A stretch of DNA of 6,905 nucleotides from NCBI GenBank assembly GCA_903879765.1, contig CAIRMS010000153.1, positions 1 to 6,905 of the forward strand. Reading direction: 5' to 3'. This document shows, one piece after another, positions 1 to 6,181 of the stretch (the first letter of the stretch is position 1; every line of letters begins with the position of its first letter). Both the position numbers and the translations under genes were made by a program. Under the pieces are notes generated by a model. The model did not search any database and had not been told where the DNA came from. It saw only the letters and a list, made by a program, of their open reading frames with translations. Source of the DNA: an uncultured Flavobacteriales bacterium (GTDB lineage: Bacteria; Bacteroidota; Bacteroidia; Flavobacteriales_D; Crocinitomicaceae).

Positions 1-190
1 CTGTTGCTGGAATCATGAACCAAACGAGTTTATCCAATAGTTCATCGCTGATTTGTTCTTGTTTGAACATGCGTTTCACCACAAAATACCCGAGAATAAG
101 TCCGGTTACAAATAGTAATCCATAGAGGTTAGGCGTTCGCCAACCATCAATAATTTCCGAATCAACGGTCCAGTTTATAGCTAAAATCAC
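1..190 (-). CDS. lgt: Prolipoprotein diacylglyceryl transferase Lgt, N-terminal part (cut by window edge)
   Basis: Reading the minus strand from 190 gives 63 codons open to the window edge. The peptide contains NLYGLLFVTGLILGYFVVKR (about residues 26-45) and then LVWFMIPAT, which match the first membrane segments of Lgt; the well-known GARLGH region would follow just outside the window. Lgt is an inner-membrane enzyme that moves diacylglyceryl from phosphatidylglycerol to the lipobox cysteine of prolipoproteins, the first step of lipoprotein maturation. The start is GTG at 190-188: there is an in-frame stop at 214-212 and no ATG, GTG or TTG between them, and the family usually begins a few residues before an N-W pair, as here (INW, residues 5-7). 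The GTG overlaps the TGA of trhO (GTGA), so translation is probably coupled. Only the first quarter or so of the usual protein is visible. Identification is by recognised family sequence, not by a search. Confidence 0.9.
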   Translation of the reverse strand, partial: MILAINWTVDSEIIDGWRTPNLYGLLFVTGLILGYFVVKRMFKQEQISDELLDKLVWFMIPAT

Positions 191-1275
191 TTGTTTTCTC
201 TGATTGAAAGTTCAATCAAAGATAAGGGTTTTTCAGGATTGTGTTTAAAGGGAAGTTTATTTGATCGGCCTTTTTTGAAAATTCGATTGCTGTTCTCAAT
301 TCCCTTGCGTAATTCTTTTTGCTCCTCTTCAGGTAAATGGATGGTTTCCAGGCATTCAGTTGAACAACAATTCTCCATTTTTTCTTTACAGGATTCACAT
401 TGAATGAAGAGTAAATGACAGGCATCATTCACACAATTCGTATGTGTATCCGCCGGATCGCCACATTGATGACAAACTGCGATGATGTCTTCTGAAATAC
501 GTTCGCCGCGACGTTCATCGAACACAAAGTTTTTACCAATGAATTTGTTTTCAATTCCTTGTTCTTTTGCGTCGTTTGCATATTTGATGATTCCACCTTC
601 TAATTGATGTACATTTTCGAATCCACGGTGTTTGAACCAAGCGGATGCTTTTTCACAACGCACGCCACCGGTACAATACATGACGATGTTTTTATCTTCG
701 TTTCCTTTCAAATACGTTTCTTCGATGTACGGAAGTGACTCTCGGAATGTATCCACATCCGGAAGGATAGCTCCTTTGAAATGTCCCACTTCGGATTCGT
801 AGTGGTTACGGAAATCGATGAGAATCGTATCTTCTTTCTCTGTTAATTCGTTGAATTCTTGCGCATTCAAGTGCTTTCCTTTGTTTGTCACATCGAAGGT
901 CTTGTCTTCTAGTCCATCTGCAAGGATTTTATCGCGCACTTTGATTTTTAACTTCAAAAAGGGGAATTCAGCTTCGGAATCATCCACTGCAAAGTTTAGG
1001 CGCACGCCATCTAAAAAATCGATGCCGTATAATTCTTCGCGAAATTGACTAAGGTTGTGTGTTGGGATTGCAATTTGTGCGTTGATTCCTTCATGTGCGA
1101 CGTATGTTCGTCCAACCACCTCTAATTTTGACCACATCAAGAATAGGTGATCTCTGAATAAGTGAGGATTCTCAATTTTCGCATATTGATAGAAGGAAAT
1201 CGTAATAAATTGATGTCCAACTTGTCTTAAATGCGCTTCTAGTTCCTCCTTATTTAATGTATTCCACAGTTGCAT
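187..1275 (-). CDS. trhO: tRNA uridine-34 5-hydroxylase TrhO (YceA-type rhodanese protein)
   Basis: This 362-residue protein is a full-length member of the YceA/TrhO family, slightly longer than the E. coli protein. TrhO catalyses oxygen-dependent hydroxylation of U34 in certain tRNAs, the first step towards 5-methoxy- or 5-oxyacetyl-uridine at the wobble position, and acts in the cytoplasm. In order, it has an N-terminal alpha/beta domain (about 20-115, with the family segment AHEGINAQIA at 60-69), a rhodanese domain (about 125-235) with active-site loop CTGGVRC at 201-207 (Cys201 the expected catalytic cysteine), and a cysteine-rich tail. The tail has nine cysteines at 268, 271, 281, 286, 293, 296, 303, 304 and 308, in CxxC and CxxxxC spacings that suggest metal binding. 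The ATG at 1275 fits the family N-terminus and lies about 28 bases from a good Bacteroidota promoter box. The stop overlaps the lgt start. No sign of damage. Confidence 0.95.
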   Translation of the reverse strand: MQLWNTLNKEELEAHLRQVGHQFITISFYQYAKIENPHLFRDHLFLMWSKLEVVGRTYVAHEGINAQIAIPTHNLSQFREELYGIDFLDGVRLNFAVDDSEAEFPFLKLKIKVRDKILADGLEDKTFDVTNKGKHLNAQEFNELTEKEDTILIDFRNHYESEVGHFKGAILPDVDTFRESLPYIEETYLKGNEDKNIVMYCTGGVRCEKASAWFKHRGFENVHQLEGGIIKYANDAKEQGIENKFIGKNFVFDERRGERISEDIIAVCHQCGDPADTHTNCVNDACHLLFIQCESCKEKMENCCSTECLETIHLPEEEQKELRKGIENSNRIFKKGRSNKLPFKHNPEKPLSLIELSIRENK

Positions 1276-1303
1276 ACTATGTTGAATTAAATAATTAATA
1301 TGG

Positions 1304-1311
1304 CAAAGGTA
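1304..1311 (-). promoter_or_regulatory. Bacteroidota-type -7 promoter box before trhO-lgt
   Basis: The minus strand reads TACCTTTG here, a perfect match to the TAnnTTTG -7 element used by the Bacteroidota primary sigma factor, followed by C as is common. Transcription would start a few bases downstream, near 1297, leaving a leader of roughly 20 bases before the trhO ATG at 1275. The -33 element is not a clean TTTG; about 20 bases upstream there is only a T-rich run (1329-1335). No Shine-Dalgarno sequence is visible in the leader, which is AT-rich as usual in this phylum. The start of transcription is an inference. Confidence 0.6.
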
Positions 1312-1337
1312 ACAAAACGCGGTGGCTGAAAAAAATG

Positions 1338-1362
1338 ACGAAAATCATGAAAACGAAAATCA
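1338..1362. repeat. Short tandem-like direct repeat ACGAAAATCA x2
   Basis: The plus strand carries ACGAAAATCA at 1338-1347 and again at 1353-1362, a 10-base exact direct repeat with a 15-base period. The second copy covers the stop codon of the cupin-like gene and the first lies in the spacer, next to the T-rich run upstream of the trhO promoter box. Its A-rich content makes chance a real possibility. A role as a binding site for a regulator is only a guess. Confidence 0.4.
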
Positions 1363-2211
1363 ACTCAATTTTTCGATTCTTTTGGTCTGATTTAGCTTCC
1401 AATTGAACCAGAATTTGCCAAGAACCATGCTTAATAATTTGTCAAAAGGAATTTGCGCCATTCGGAGGATTCCTGTTTTCACGGAAACAAGTCGCGATGG
1501 ATTCCATTTTCGAAAGCCAATGGACAAACTCGCATCGACGTAGGTCATTTGGTGCCAATAACCGGATGGAATGAAAATCGTATCACCATGTTCCAACATC
1601 ACACGGTATGCTCGAATATTTTTAAGGGCTGGATATTCGTGTTCTTTGGGATCAAACAGGTTTACCATGGATGTGGAATTGAACGGAATGCGGTACAAGT
1701 ACTTGGACTGACTCGGTTCAATTAAAATAATTTCCTTTCGACCGAATAAATGAGTGAGAAGTCCATCATCGTACATGAAGTCGTAATGCAGGGGGACGAT
1801 GGTTCCTTTTCCTCCAATGAACATCAGGTTTGGTAATTGAAAGGAACATTTGAAAAAATCCGGACAAGGAATTTCCTTTGCTAACTTTTTGTTTTTGGAA
1901 AGGATGGGATTGACAAACATCCGCAAATCGGACGTTTTATTTTCTCGAATTAAATGAAGCATATGATTCATCGGGACTTTGTGATCTCCGACAAGAAATG
2001 AGGTATTGTTTTTTCGTTGACGGTCAAATACGGTTACATGAAAATGACCCAGTTCTTTTTCTAAACTATTCAAGCTCCAATTTTTCGCTGGAATTTCATC
2101 GATTATTCCTTTGATTAGAACAGGTTTGTTTGGTTTAATCCACCGTTCGTTGAATTCCTTCTTGGTGATGTCGTTTATGTGGATTTGATCGGTGATTGTA
2201 GTGAATTCCAT
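1360..2211 (-). CDS. JmjC/cupin_8-type Fe(II)/2-oxoglutarate oxygenase, substrate unknown
   Basis: The 283-residue protein has the layout of cupin-like (cupin_8, JmjC-related) dioxygenases. The double-stranded beta-helix core shows the iron triad: HYD with His142 and Asp144, and His220 in PSGYWHQ (215-221). Lys159 in FGRKEIILIEP sits where the 2-oxoglutarate-binding lysine is found in FIH-like enzymes. The N-terminal segment KPVLIKGIIDEIPAKNWS (29-46) is also typical. A helical, basic, Trp-containing tail (about 236-283) follows the core, as in other Bacteroidota members. Known relatives hydroxylate protein side chains (asparagine, histidine, lysine), so a protein hydroxylase is plausible, but nothing in the window reveals the target. 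No signal peptide, so cytoplasmic. It stands alone between two spacers of 149 and 84 bases and is probably its own transcription unit. The family call is firm, the function is open. Confidence 0.85.
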   Translation of the reverse strand: MEFTTITDQIHINDITKKEFNERWIKPNKPVLIKGIIDEIPAKNWSLNSLEKELGHFHVTVFDRQRKNNTSFLVGDHKVPMNHMLHLIRENKTSDLRMFVNPILSKNKKLAKEIPCPDFFKCSFQLPNLMFIGGKGTIVPLHYDFMYDDGLLTHLFGRKEIILIEPSQSKYLYRIPFNSTSMVNLFDPKEHEYPALKNIRAYRVMLEHGDTIFIPSGYWHQMTYVDASLSIGFRKWNPSRLVSVKTGILRMAQIPFDKLLSMVLGKFWFNWKLNQTKRIEKLS

Positions 2212-2224
2212 GACTTTTGGTTTG

Positions 2225-2239
2225 TTAGATGAGATCTAA
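2225..2239. repeat. Perfect 6-base inverted repeat (3-base loop) in leader of cupin-like gene
   Basis: The plus strand reads TTAGAT-GAG-ATCTAA, a perfect 6-base inverted repeat with a 3-base centre, about 14 bases upstream of the ATG at 2211. On the minus strand it is preceded, not followed, by six T residues, so it is not an intrinsic terminator for the minus-strand genes. It could be a small operator or a leader hairpin over the translation start region, or chance. No regulator gene lies nearby. Confidence 0.4.
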
Positions 2240-2243
2240 AAAA

Positions 2244-2252
2244 CGAAATGTA
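2244..2252 (-). promoter_or_regulatory. Weak candidate -7 box for the cupin-like gene
   Basis: The minus strand reads TACATTTCG, one base away from the TAnnTTTG consensus, about 33 bases before the ATG at 2211. No clear TTTG is seen at the right distance upstream. This is the best match in the 149-base spacer, but it is weak. A promoter is expected here because the spacer is large compared with the 3-16 base gaps or overlaps in the operon upstream. Confidence 0.25.
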
Positions 2253-2360
2253 CGCAACCGAAAGCGAATGGAGTAGTGATATAGCTGAATACCCGTGAAT
2301 TACACAAATACGAAAGAGAAGGATGCAAATTTCTCTGTTAATCCAACTGTTTTCGGGAGT

Positions 2361-2741
2361 TTAGGACCCTACTTTCATCAAGTAAATTTTTCGAATTTCA
2401 CCATCCCAGGTGTGAACCTTCCCGTCGAATCTTTTTTGATCGTCGGACAATTTAAATGTGAAGAAATTAGTAATGTTATTGGCATCCATTTGATAGGTCA
2501 AGATAGCGCCATCAAATTTTACATTGATATAATTCGGTTTCCAGTCCACTTGTGAATTGTGCAGAGAAATAAAGAGGGAATCTGTTTTTTGAGTCAATCG
2601 CAAGGTGTCGACGTAATCTATGTCGCTTTCAATCCAATGCACAGACCAAAGTCCAGAAATTACTGGAATGGGTTGTTTGATGGAAGAAGAAAGAACGACC
2701 ATCAATCCCAAAAACACACAGAAGCGAAGGAGGGCACTCAT
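2361..2741 (-). CDS. Small exported protein of unknown function, last gene of the dapD operon
   Basis: I do not recognise this 126-residue protein. It begins with a basic/hydrophobic leader (Arg6, then hydrophobic residues 7-17, then SSS at 18-20), which looks like a Sec signal peptide with cleavage somewhere near residue 20. The only cysteine (Cys8) is inside the hydrophobic stretch and is not a lipobox, so it is probably not a lipoprotein. The mature part (about 105 residues) alternates polar and hydrophobic residues like a beta-sandwich or small lipocalin-like barrel, starting with GLWSVHW at 30-36 and holding several Trp, Tyr and Phe residues. The ATG at 2741 lies 3 bases after the dapD stop (TAA GCG-type junction on the minus strand), so it is almost surely co-transcribed with dapD and possibly translationally coupled. 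The signal peptide, clean spacing and full-length frame support a real gene. Function is not assigned. Confidence 0.75.
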   Translation of the reverse strand: MSALLRFCVFLGLMVVLSSSIKQPIPVISGLWSVHWIESDIDYVDTLRLTQKTDSLFISLHNSQVDWKPNYINVKFDGAILTYQMDANNITNFFTFKLSDDQKRFDGKVHTWDGEIRKIYLMKVGS

Positions 2742-2744
2742 GCG

Positions 2745-3554
2745 TTACACCGCGACATTATGTTCACGTAAGGCATCGTTCAAGGAAGTTTTTAAGTCCG
2801 TGGATGCTTTTCGTTGACCAATGATCAAAGCGCAAGGTACTTGGTATGATCCAGCTGGGAATTCCTTTGTGTATGTTCCTGGAATCACCACGCTTCGTTC
2901 TGGAACATATCCGCGGTGTTCGATTGGTTCTGGACCAGTAACGTCAATAATTTTAGTGGATTTTGTCAGAACGACATTTGCTCCGAGAACAGCTTGTTTT
3001 CCAACGCGAACGCCTTCCACAACAATGCAACGCGATCCGATAAACGCATCATCTTCGATGATCACTGGAGCAGCTTGCAAGGGTTCCAATACGCCGCCGA
3101 TTCCAACGCCACCGCTTAAGTGTACATTTTTACCGACCTGCGCACAACTTCCAACAGTTGCCCATGTGTCCACCATGGTACCTGAGTCTACATACGCACC
3201 AATGTTAATGTAAGATGGCATCATGATCACGCCCGGTGCAACAAAAGCTCCATAGCGTGCAATTGCATGGGGAACAACGCGAACGCCTAATTCTTTGTAA
3301 TTGCGTTTTAAAGCCATTTTATCGTGAAATTCAAAAGGACCCACCTCGATGGTTTCCATTTGACGAATCGGGAAGTACATCACAACGGCTTTTTTAATCC
3401 ATTCGTTGACATTCCATTCACCATTTTCTCCTGGTTCAGCAACACGCAACAAACCTTTGTCTAAATCTTCAATAACCGTTTCAATTGCTTGAATGGTTTC
3501 TTTGTCCTTCAATAATTCACGGTTATCCCATGCTGCTTCAATTTGTTGTTTCAT
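2745..3554 (-). CDS. dapD: 2,3,4,5-tetrahydropyridine-2,6-dicarboxylate N-succinyltransferase DapD
   Basis: This 269-residue protein is a full-length DapD. It uses succinyl-CoA to form N-succinyl-2-amino-6-oxopimelate from tetrahydrodipicolinate, a cytoplasmic step of the succinylase route to meso-diaminopimelate (for peptidoglycan) and lysine. The N-terminal domain carries the family segment with GEWNVNEWIKKAVVMYFPI (45-63). The centre (about 98-205) is a left-handed beta-helix of hexapeptide repeats, with recognisable PSYINIGAYVDSGTMVDTWA (113-132), GGVGIGGVLEPL (148-159) and DDAFIGSRC (168-176). The C-terminal part includes the usual RSVVIPGT (220-227). The ATG at 3554 gives the normal N-terminus MKQQIEAAWDNR; it overlaps the end of the upstream transporter gene by 17 bases, so the two are expressed together. 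The next gene starts 3 bases after the stop. No other dap gene is visible in the window. Confidence 0.97.
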   Translation of the reverse strand: MKQQIEAAWDNRELLKDKETIQAIETVIEDLDKGLLRVAEPGENGEWNVNEWIKKAVVMYFPIRQMETIEVGPFEFHDKMALKRNYKELGVRVVPHAIARYGAFVAPGVIMMPSYINIGAYVDSGTMVDTWATVGSCAQVGKNVHLSGGVGIGGVLEPLQAAPVIIEDDAFIGSRCIVVEGVRVGKQAVLGANVVLTKSTKIIDVTGPEPIEHRGYVPERSVVIPGTYTKEFPAGSYQVPCALIIGQRKASTDLKTSLNDALREHNVAV

Positions 3555-4941
3555 GTTGTAAGTTTGATGTTTTTGGAATGAAAATAAGGATGATTAATCC
3601 GATGGCAAAGAATATGACCAAGGCTAAAATCGATGTGCGGATATTTAAATATCCTTCGATAAGTCCGAACGTTAAGGTTCCAACCGCAAGTCCGATTTTC
3701 TCCGCTAAATCGTAAAAACTAAAATAGGAAGTCAAGTCTTTGGTTTCAGGAAGTAATTTGGAATACGTTGATCGAGCCAATGATTGAATTCCTCCCATCA
3801 CGAGTCCAACGATTGCTGCAGCGATGTAAAATTGCCAAGGTTCATAAACCAAGTAATATACACCAAGGCACAATCCAATCCAAATAACAATGGCGATTCC
3901 GATGGATTTCAAGTTTCCAATTTTACGTGAAACCTTGGACAAAAGATAAGCACCGAGAATGCCAATAAACTGAATAATTAAAATCGAGATAATGAGGTCT
4001 TGTTGTTTTATTCCACGGACTTCTTTGTTGGCAAATGCAACAGCCATCACCATGATTGTTTGGACAGCCATATTGAACATGAAGAAGGAAAACAAATAAC
4101 GTTTCAATGGAATGTTCAACTTGATTTCCTGCCAAACTTTATATACTTCACGGTATCCTTTGACAATGATGTTCCCCTCAACTTTACTTGTGGCGGTCGA
4201 TTTTGGTAGACGGATGAACGAGTAAGTCGCAAAACTAATCCACCAAAGACTCACTAAAGGAAAAGCAAAACGAATGGGAATTGCTTTGGTGAATACAGTC
4301 AGGATTAAAATGATGATCAACAAAATAGAACTTCCAAGATAGCCCATCGAGAATCCGCGTGCACTGATTTTATCGTGGTCTTTCGGTTCGGCGATTTCAG
4401 GTAAATAAGAATTGTAGTACACTAAACTTGCCCAGAATCCAACGGATCCAAAGAACAAAGCGAGAATGCTCCAATCGATAATAAAAGGTCTTGCTAAATT
4501 GGCCCAGAAACCTATGTCATTTAGAGTGTTAGGATTTAAAAAGCCCTGAATGCTATTCGAGTTAAAATCAGGATAACAATGCCTTGCATGGAAAAAATAA
4601 AGTAGTCCGCTAGAGATTGCACCGAGGTAACAAAAGAACTGCATAAACAGTTTTCGTTTTCCGCCAGCGTCCGCTATTCCCGATAAAACTGGAGAAAGCA
4701 ATGCGACAACGATGTAGGACAAACAAATTAGGTAGGCGTAAAACTCGGTGTTTTTGAATTCCATTCCCAAGACAGAAATGGTGTCAAAAATGGTGGCTTT
4801 TGTAATCGGATCCTTTATACTTGTCTGTGTTTCGTACAAAATTGGAAAAATTGCCGAACTGATAATCAGTGGATAGACAGAGTTTGCCCAATCATACATC
4901 ACCCATCCGCGGATGATTTTTTTATCTCCTTTTTCAATCAT
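3538..4941 (-). CDS. UMF1/Atg22-type major facilitator transporter
   Basis: The 467-residue protein is a polytopic membrane protein of the UMF1 branch of the major facilitator superfamily (Atg22-like). Hallmarks are WVMYDWANSVYPLIIS (13-28), the loop GIADAGGKRK after helix 2 (88-97), YNSYLPEIA (176-184), FSMGYLGSS (197-205), GGIQSLARSTYSKLLP (383-398) and FYDLAEKIG (409-417). About 12 hydrophobic segments can be counted, with a larger soluble loop at about 119-150. Yeast Atg22 is linked to amino-acid efflux from the vacuole, while most bacterial members have no proven substrate. Its position between a saccharopine-type lysine enzyme and dapD makes an amino acid or related compound a reasonable guess, but only that. 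The ATG at 4941 gives a short charged N-terminus before the YDWANS helix. It lies 16 bases after the upstream stop, and its own stop lies inside dapD. Confidence 0.88.
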   Translation of the reverse strand: MIEKGDKKIIRGWVMYDWANSVYPLIISSAIFPILYETQTSIKDPITKATIFDTISVLGMEFKNTEFYAYLICLSYIVVALLSPVLSGIADAGGKRKLFMQFFCYLGAISSGLLYFFHARHCYPDFNSNSIQGFLNPNTLNDIGFWANLARPFIIDWSILALFFGSVGFWASLVYYNSYLPEIAEPKDHDKISARGFSMGYLGSSILLIIILILTVFTKAIPIRFAFPLVSLWWISFATYSFIRLPKSTATSKVEGNIIVKGYREVYKVWQEIKLNIPLKRYLFSFFMFNMAVQTIMVMAVAFANKEVRGIKQQDLIISILIIQFIGILGAYLLSKVSRKIGNLKSIGIAIVIWIGLCLGVYYLVYEPWQFYIAAAIVGLVMGGIQSLARSTYSKLLPETKDLTSYFSFYDLAEKIGLAVGTLTFGLIEGYLNIRTSILALVIFFAIGLIILIFIPKTSNLQHETTN

Positions 4942-4957
4942 ATACGAATGTAGAAAA

Positions 4958-6178
4958 TTATTCTAATCCAGCGATGTATTTGCTTAAATAGCTAAATCCG
5001 TCCGTTAATTCTCCTGTTATTGTGGTTTGCGATCCGCGTGCAATGACCTCATCTGGATCCTTTCCAAACAGACATGGTAGCACATGTTTCAATAATTCAT
5101 TCCCGAAATCTTCTGATGCATCTTTTGGTAACTCACATGGTAAATTGTCAATTGCCATGACTGCAATCGCACCTTCTTGCATGAAGTCCACTTCCGTTTT
5201 TGTAATGGGATCATAACCATAAATGCCATTGCCAATTTTACTTGGACGAATCGTACATGCGATTGGACCCGCGATGTCACAAGAAATGTCACCAACTACT
5301 TTGATTCGGTTTTCCGGATGCACTAAATCGTCATTTGTTAAAATGAAGGGTGATTTTGCGCTCCAGAAGTGACAAGGGATGTACATGTCTGATTTCTTGG
5401 AGTAGCGACTAAACGTCGAAAGGTAATTTTCAGGTGTCGAATAAAAATCCTTTTTCACGAAAGCAGTTCCATCCTTTGGAGCGAAATAATCTTCTGCTTC
5501 TAAATGTGTGTAAACTGGACCTTCAAATGAATTTTTCAAGTATTCATCTGGACTCACTTCGGTGATGGGTAGAAGGTCAATGATTTCTCTTGCACCATGT
5601 CCAACGCGACCGAATCCCGTTAAAACGACACGGAAATCAGCAGGTAAGTCAACTTTCTTCAATTCTTGTTCTACTTCCTTGCGGTCTTCACATTCATGTG
5701 CAGGTTTCATGGAATAACGTCCAGATTTTAATCCATACGTTAAGAATGCGTTGTAGCATCCAACAATTCCAGCATATCGCCCAAAACCAATGATGCGTTT
5801 GTTGTATTTGTCTTTCAATACTTCGTAATCAACCAAGCGGATTTTTTTATCCAACACGGCATTCAATAAAGCACGATTGTACGGTTGTTTTTTAAAAGTA
5901 TGTGAAAAGAAGAAAAAGGTTTTGTTCGGGATTAAATCCGCAATTTGAACTTCTTTCACGCCAAAAATGTAATCGCAATCTGTTAATGAATCCACTAATT
6001 CAATTCCTTGTTCAGCATAAGCTGCATCAGGATATGTTCGAATGGGACTTCGTTGCACGACAACTTTCACCTCTGGATACAATACTTCAATAGCTTTGCA
6101 TTGTTTCGGTGTCAATGGCACGCGAAAATCTGGCGGTACTTTTCCTTCACGGATGACACCTAATGTGATTGATTTCAT
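4958..6178 (-). CDS. Saccharopine dehydrogenase / lysine-ketoglutarate reductase-like enzyme
   Basis: This 406-residue protein belongs to the alanine dehydrogenase/PNT-like fold and most resembles the lysine-ketoglutarate reductase half of animal AASS and NAD-saccharopine dehydrogenase (Lys1). Points of likeness are VPLTP near residue 20-24, FGVKEV (72-77), FFSHTFK (90-96), the segment IRLVDYEVL (113-121) followed by GFGRYAGIVG (131-140), DISCDIAGPI (297-306), and AIDNLPCELPKDASEDFG (342-359). Lys75 and His93 match the catalytic lysine and histidine of yeast Lys1. A Rossmann motif GFGRVG (188-193) marks the dinucleotide site. These enzymes join lysine and 2-oxoglutarate to saccharopine or split it. 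No second saccharopine enzyme is in the window, so direction and exact substrate are open; another reductive amination is possible. It sits 3 bases after the phosphatase gene and 16 bases before the transporter gene, in one operon. Confidence 0.82.
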   Translation of the reverse strand: MKSITLGVIREGKVPPDFRVPLTPKQCKAIEVLYPEVKVVVQRSPIRTYPDAAYAEQGIELVDSLTDCDYIFGVKEVQIADLIPNKTFFFFSHTFKKQPYNRALLNAVLDKKIRLVDYEVLKDKYNKRIIGFGRYAGIVGCYNAFLTYGLKSGRYSMKPAHECEDRKEVEQELKKVDLPADFRVVLTGFGRVGHGAREIIDLLPITEVSPDEYLKNSFEGPVYTHLEAEDYFAPKDGTAFVKKDFYSTPENYLSTFSRYSKKSDMYIPCHFWSAKSPFILTNDDLVHPENRIKVVGDISCDIAGPIACTIRPSKIGNGIYGYDPITKTEVDFMQEGAIAVMAIDNLPCELPKDASEDFGNELLKHVLPCLFGKDPDEVIARGSQTTITGELTDGFSYLSKYIAGLE

Positions 6179-6181
6179 AAA

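Noticed and set aside
1286..1299. AT-only inverted repeat ATTAA-ATAA-TTAAT in the trhO leader
   Set aside because: Expected by chance in such AT-rich leader DNA and too weak as a hairpin.
1329..1350. Possible intrinsic terminator after the oxygenase gene (ATGA-TTTTCG-TCAT followed by a T run on the minus strand)
   Set aside because: The T run is good but the stem is just 4 base pairs and AT-rich, too weak to call.
2315..2336. Inverted repeat AGAGAA/TTCTCT with a 10-base loop, considered as terminator after the dapD operon
   Set aside because: The stem is only 6 mostly A-T pairs with a long loop, and no run of T follows on the minus strand.
2295..2555. 86-codon plus-strand frame starting in the spacer after the small exported protein gene
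   Set aside because: Most of it is antisense to the exported protein gene, it has no promoter box or recognisable motif, and the minus-strand frame has a signal peptide and operon spacing in its favour.
2821..3213. 130-codon open frame on the plus strand inside dapD
   Set aside because: It lies fully antisense to a conserved hexapeptide-repeat gene and has no recognisable protein features; open antisense frames are common opposite such repeats.
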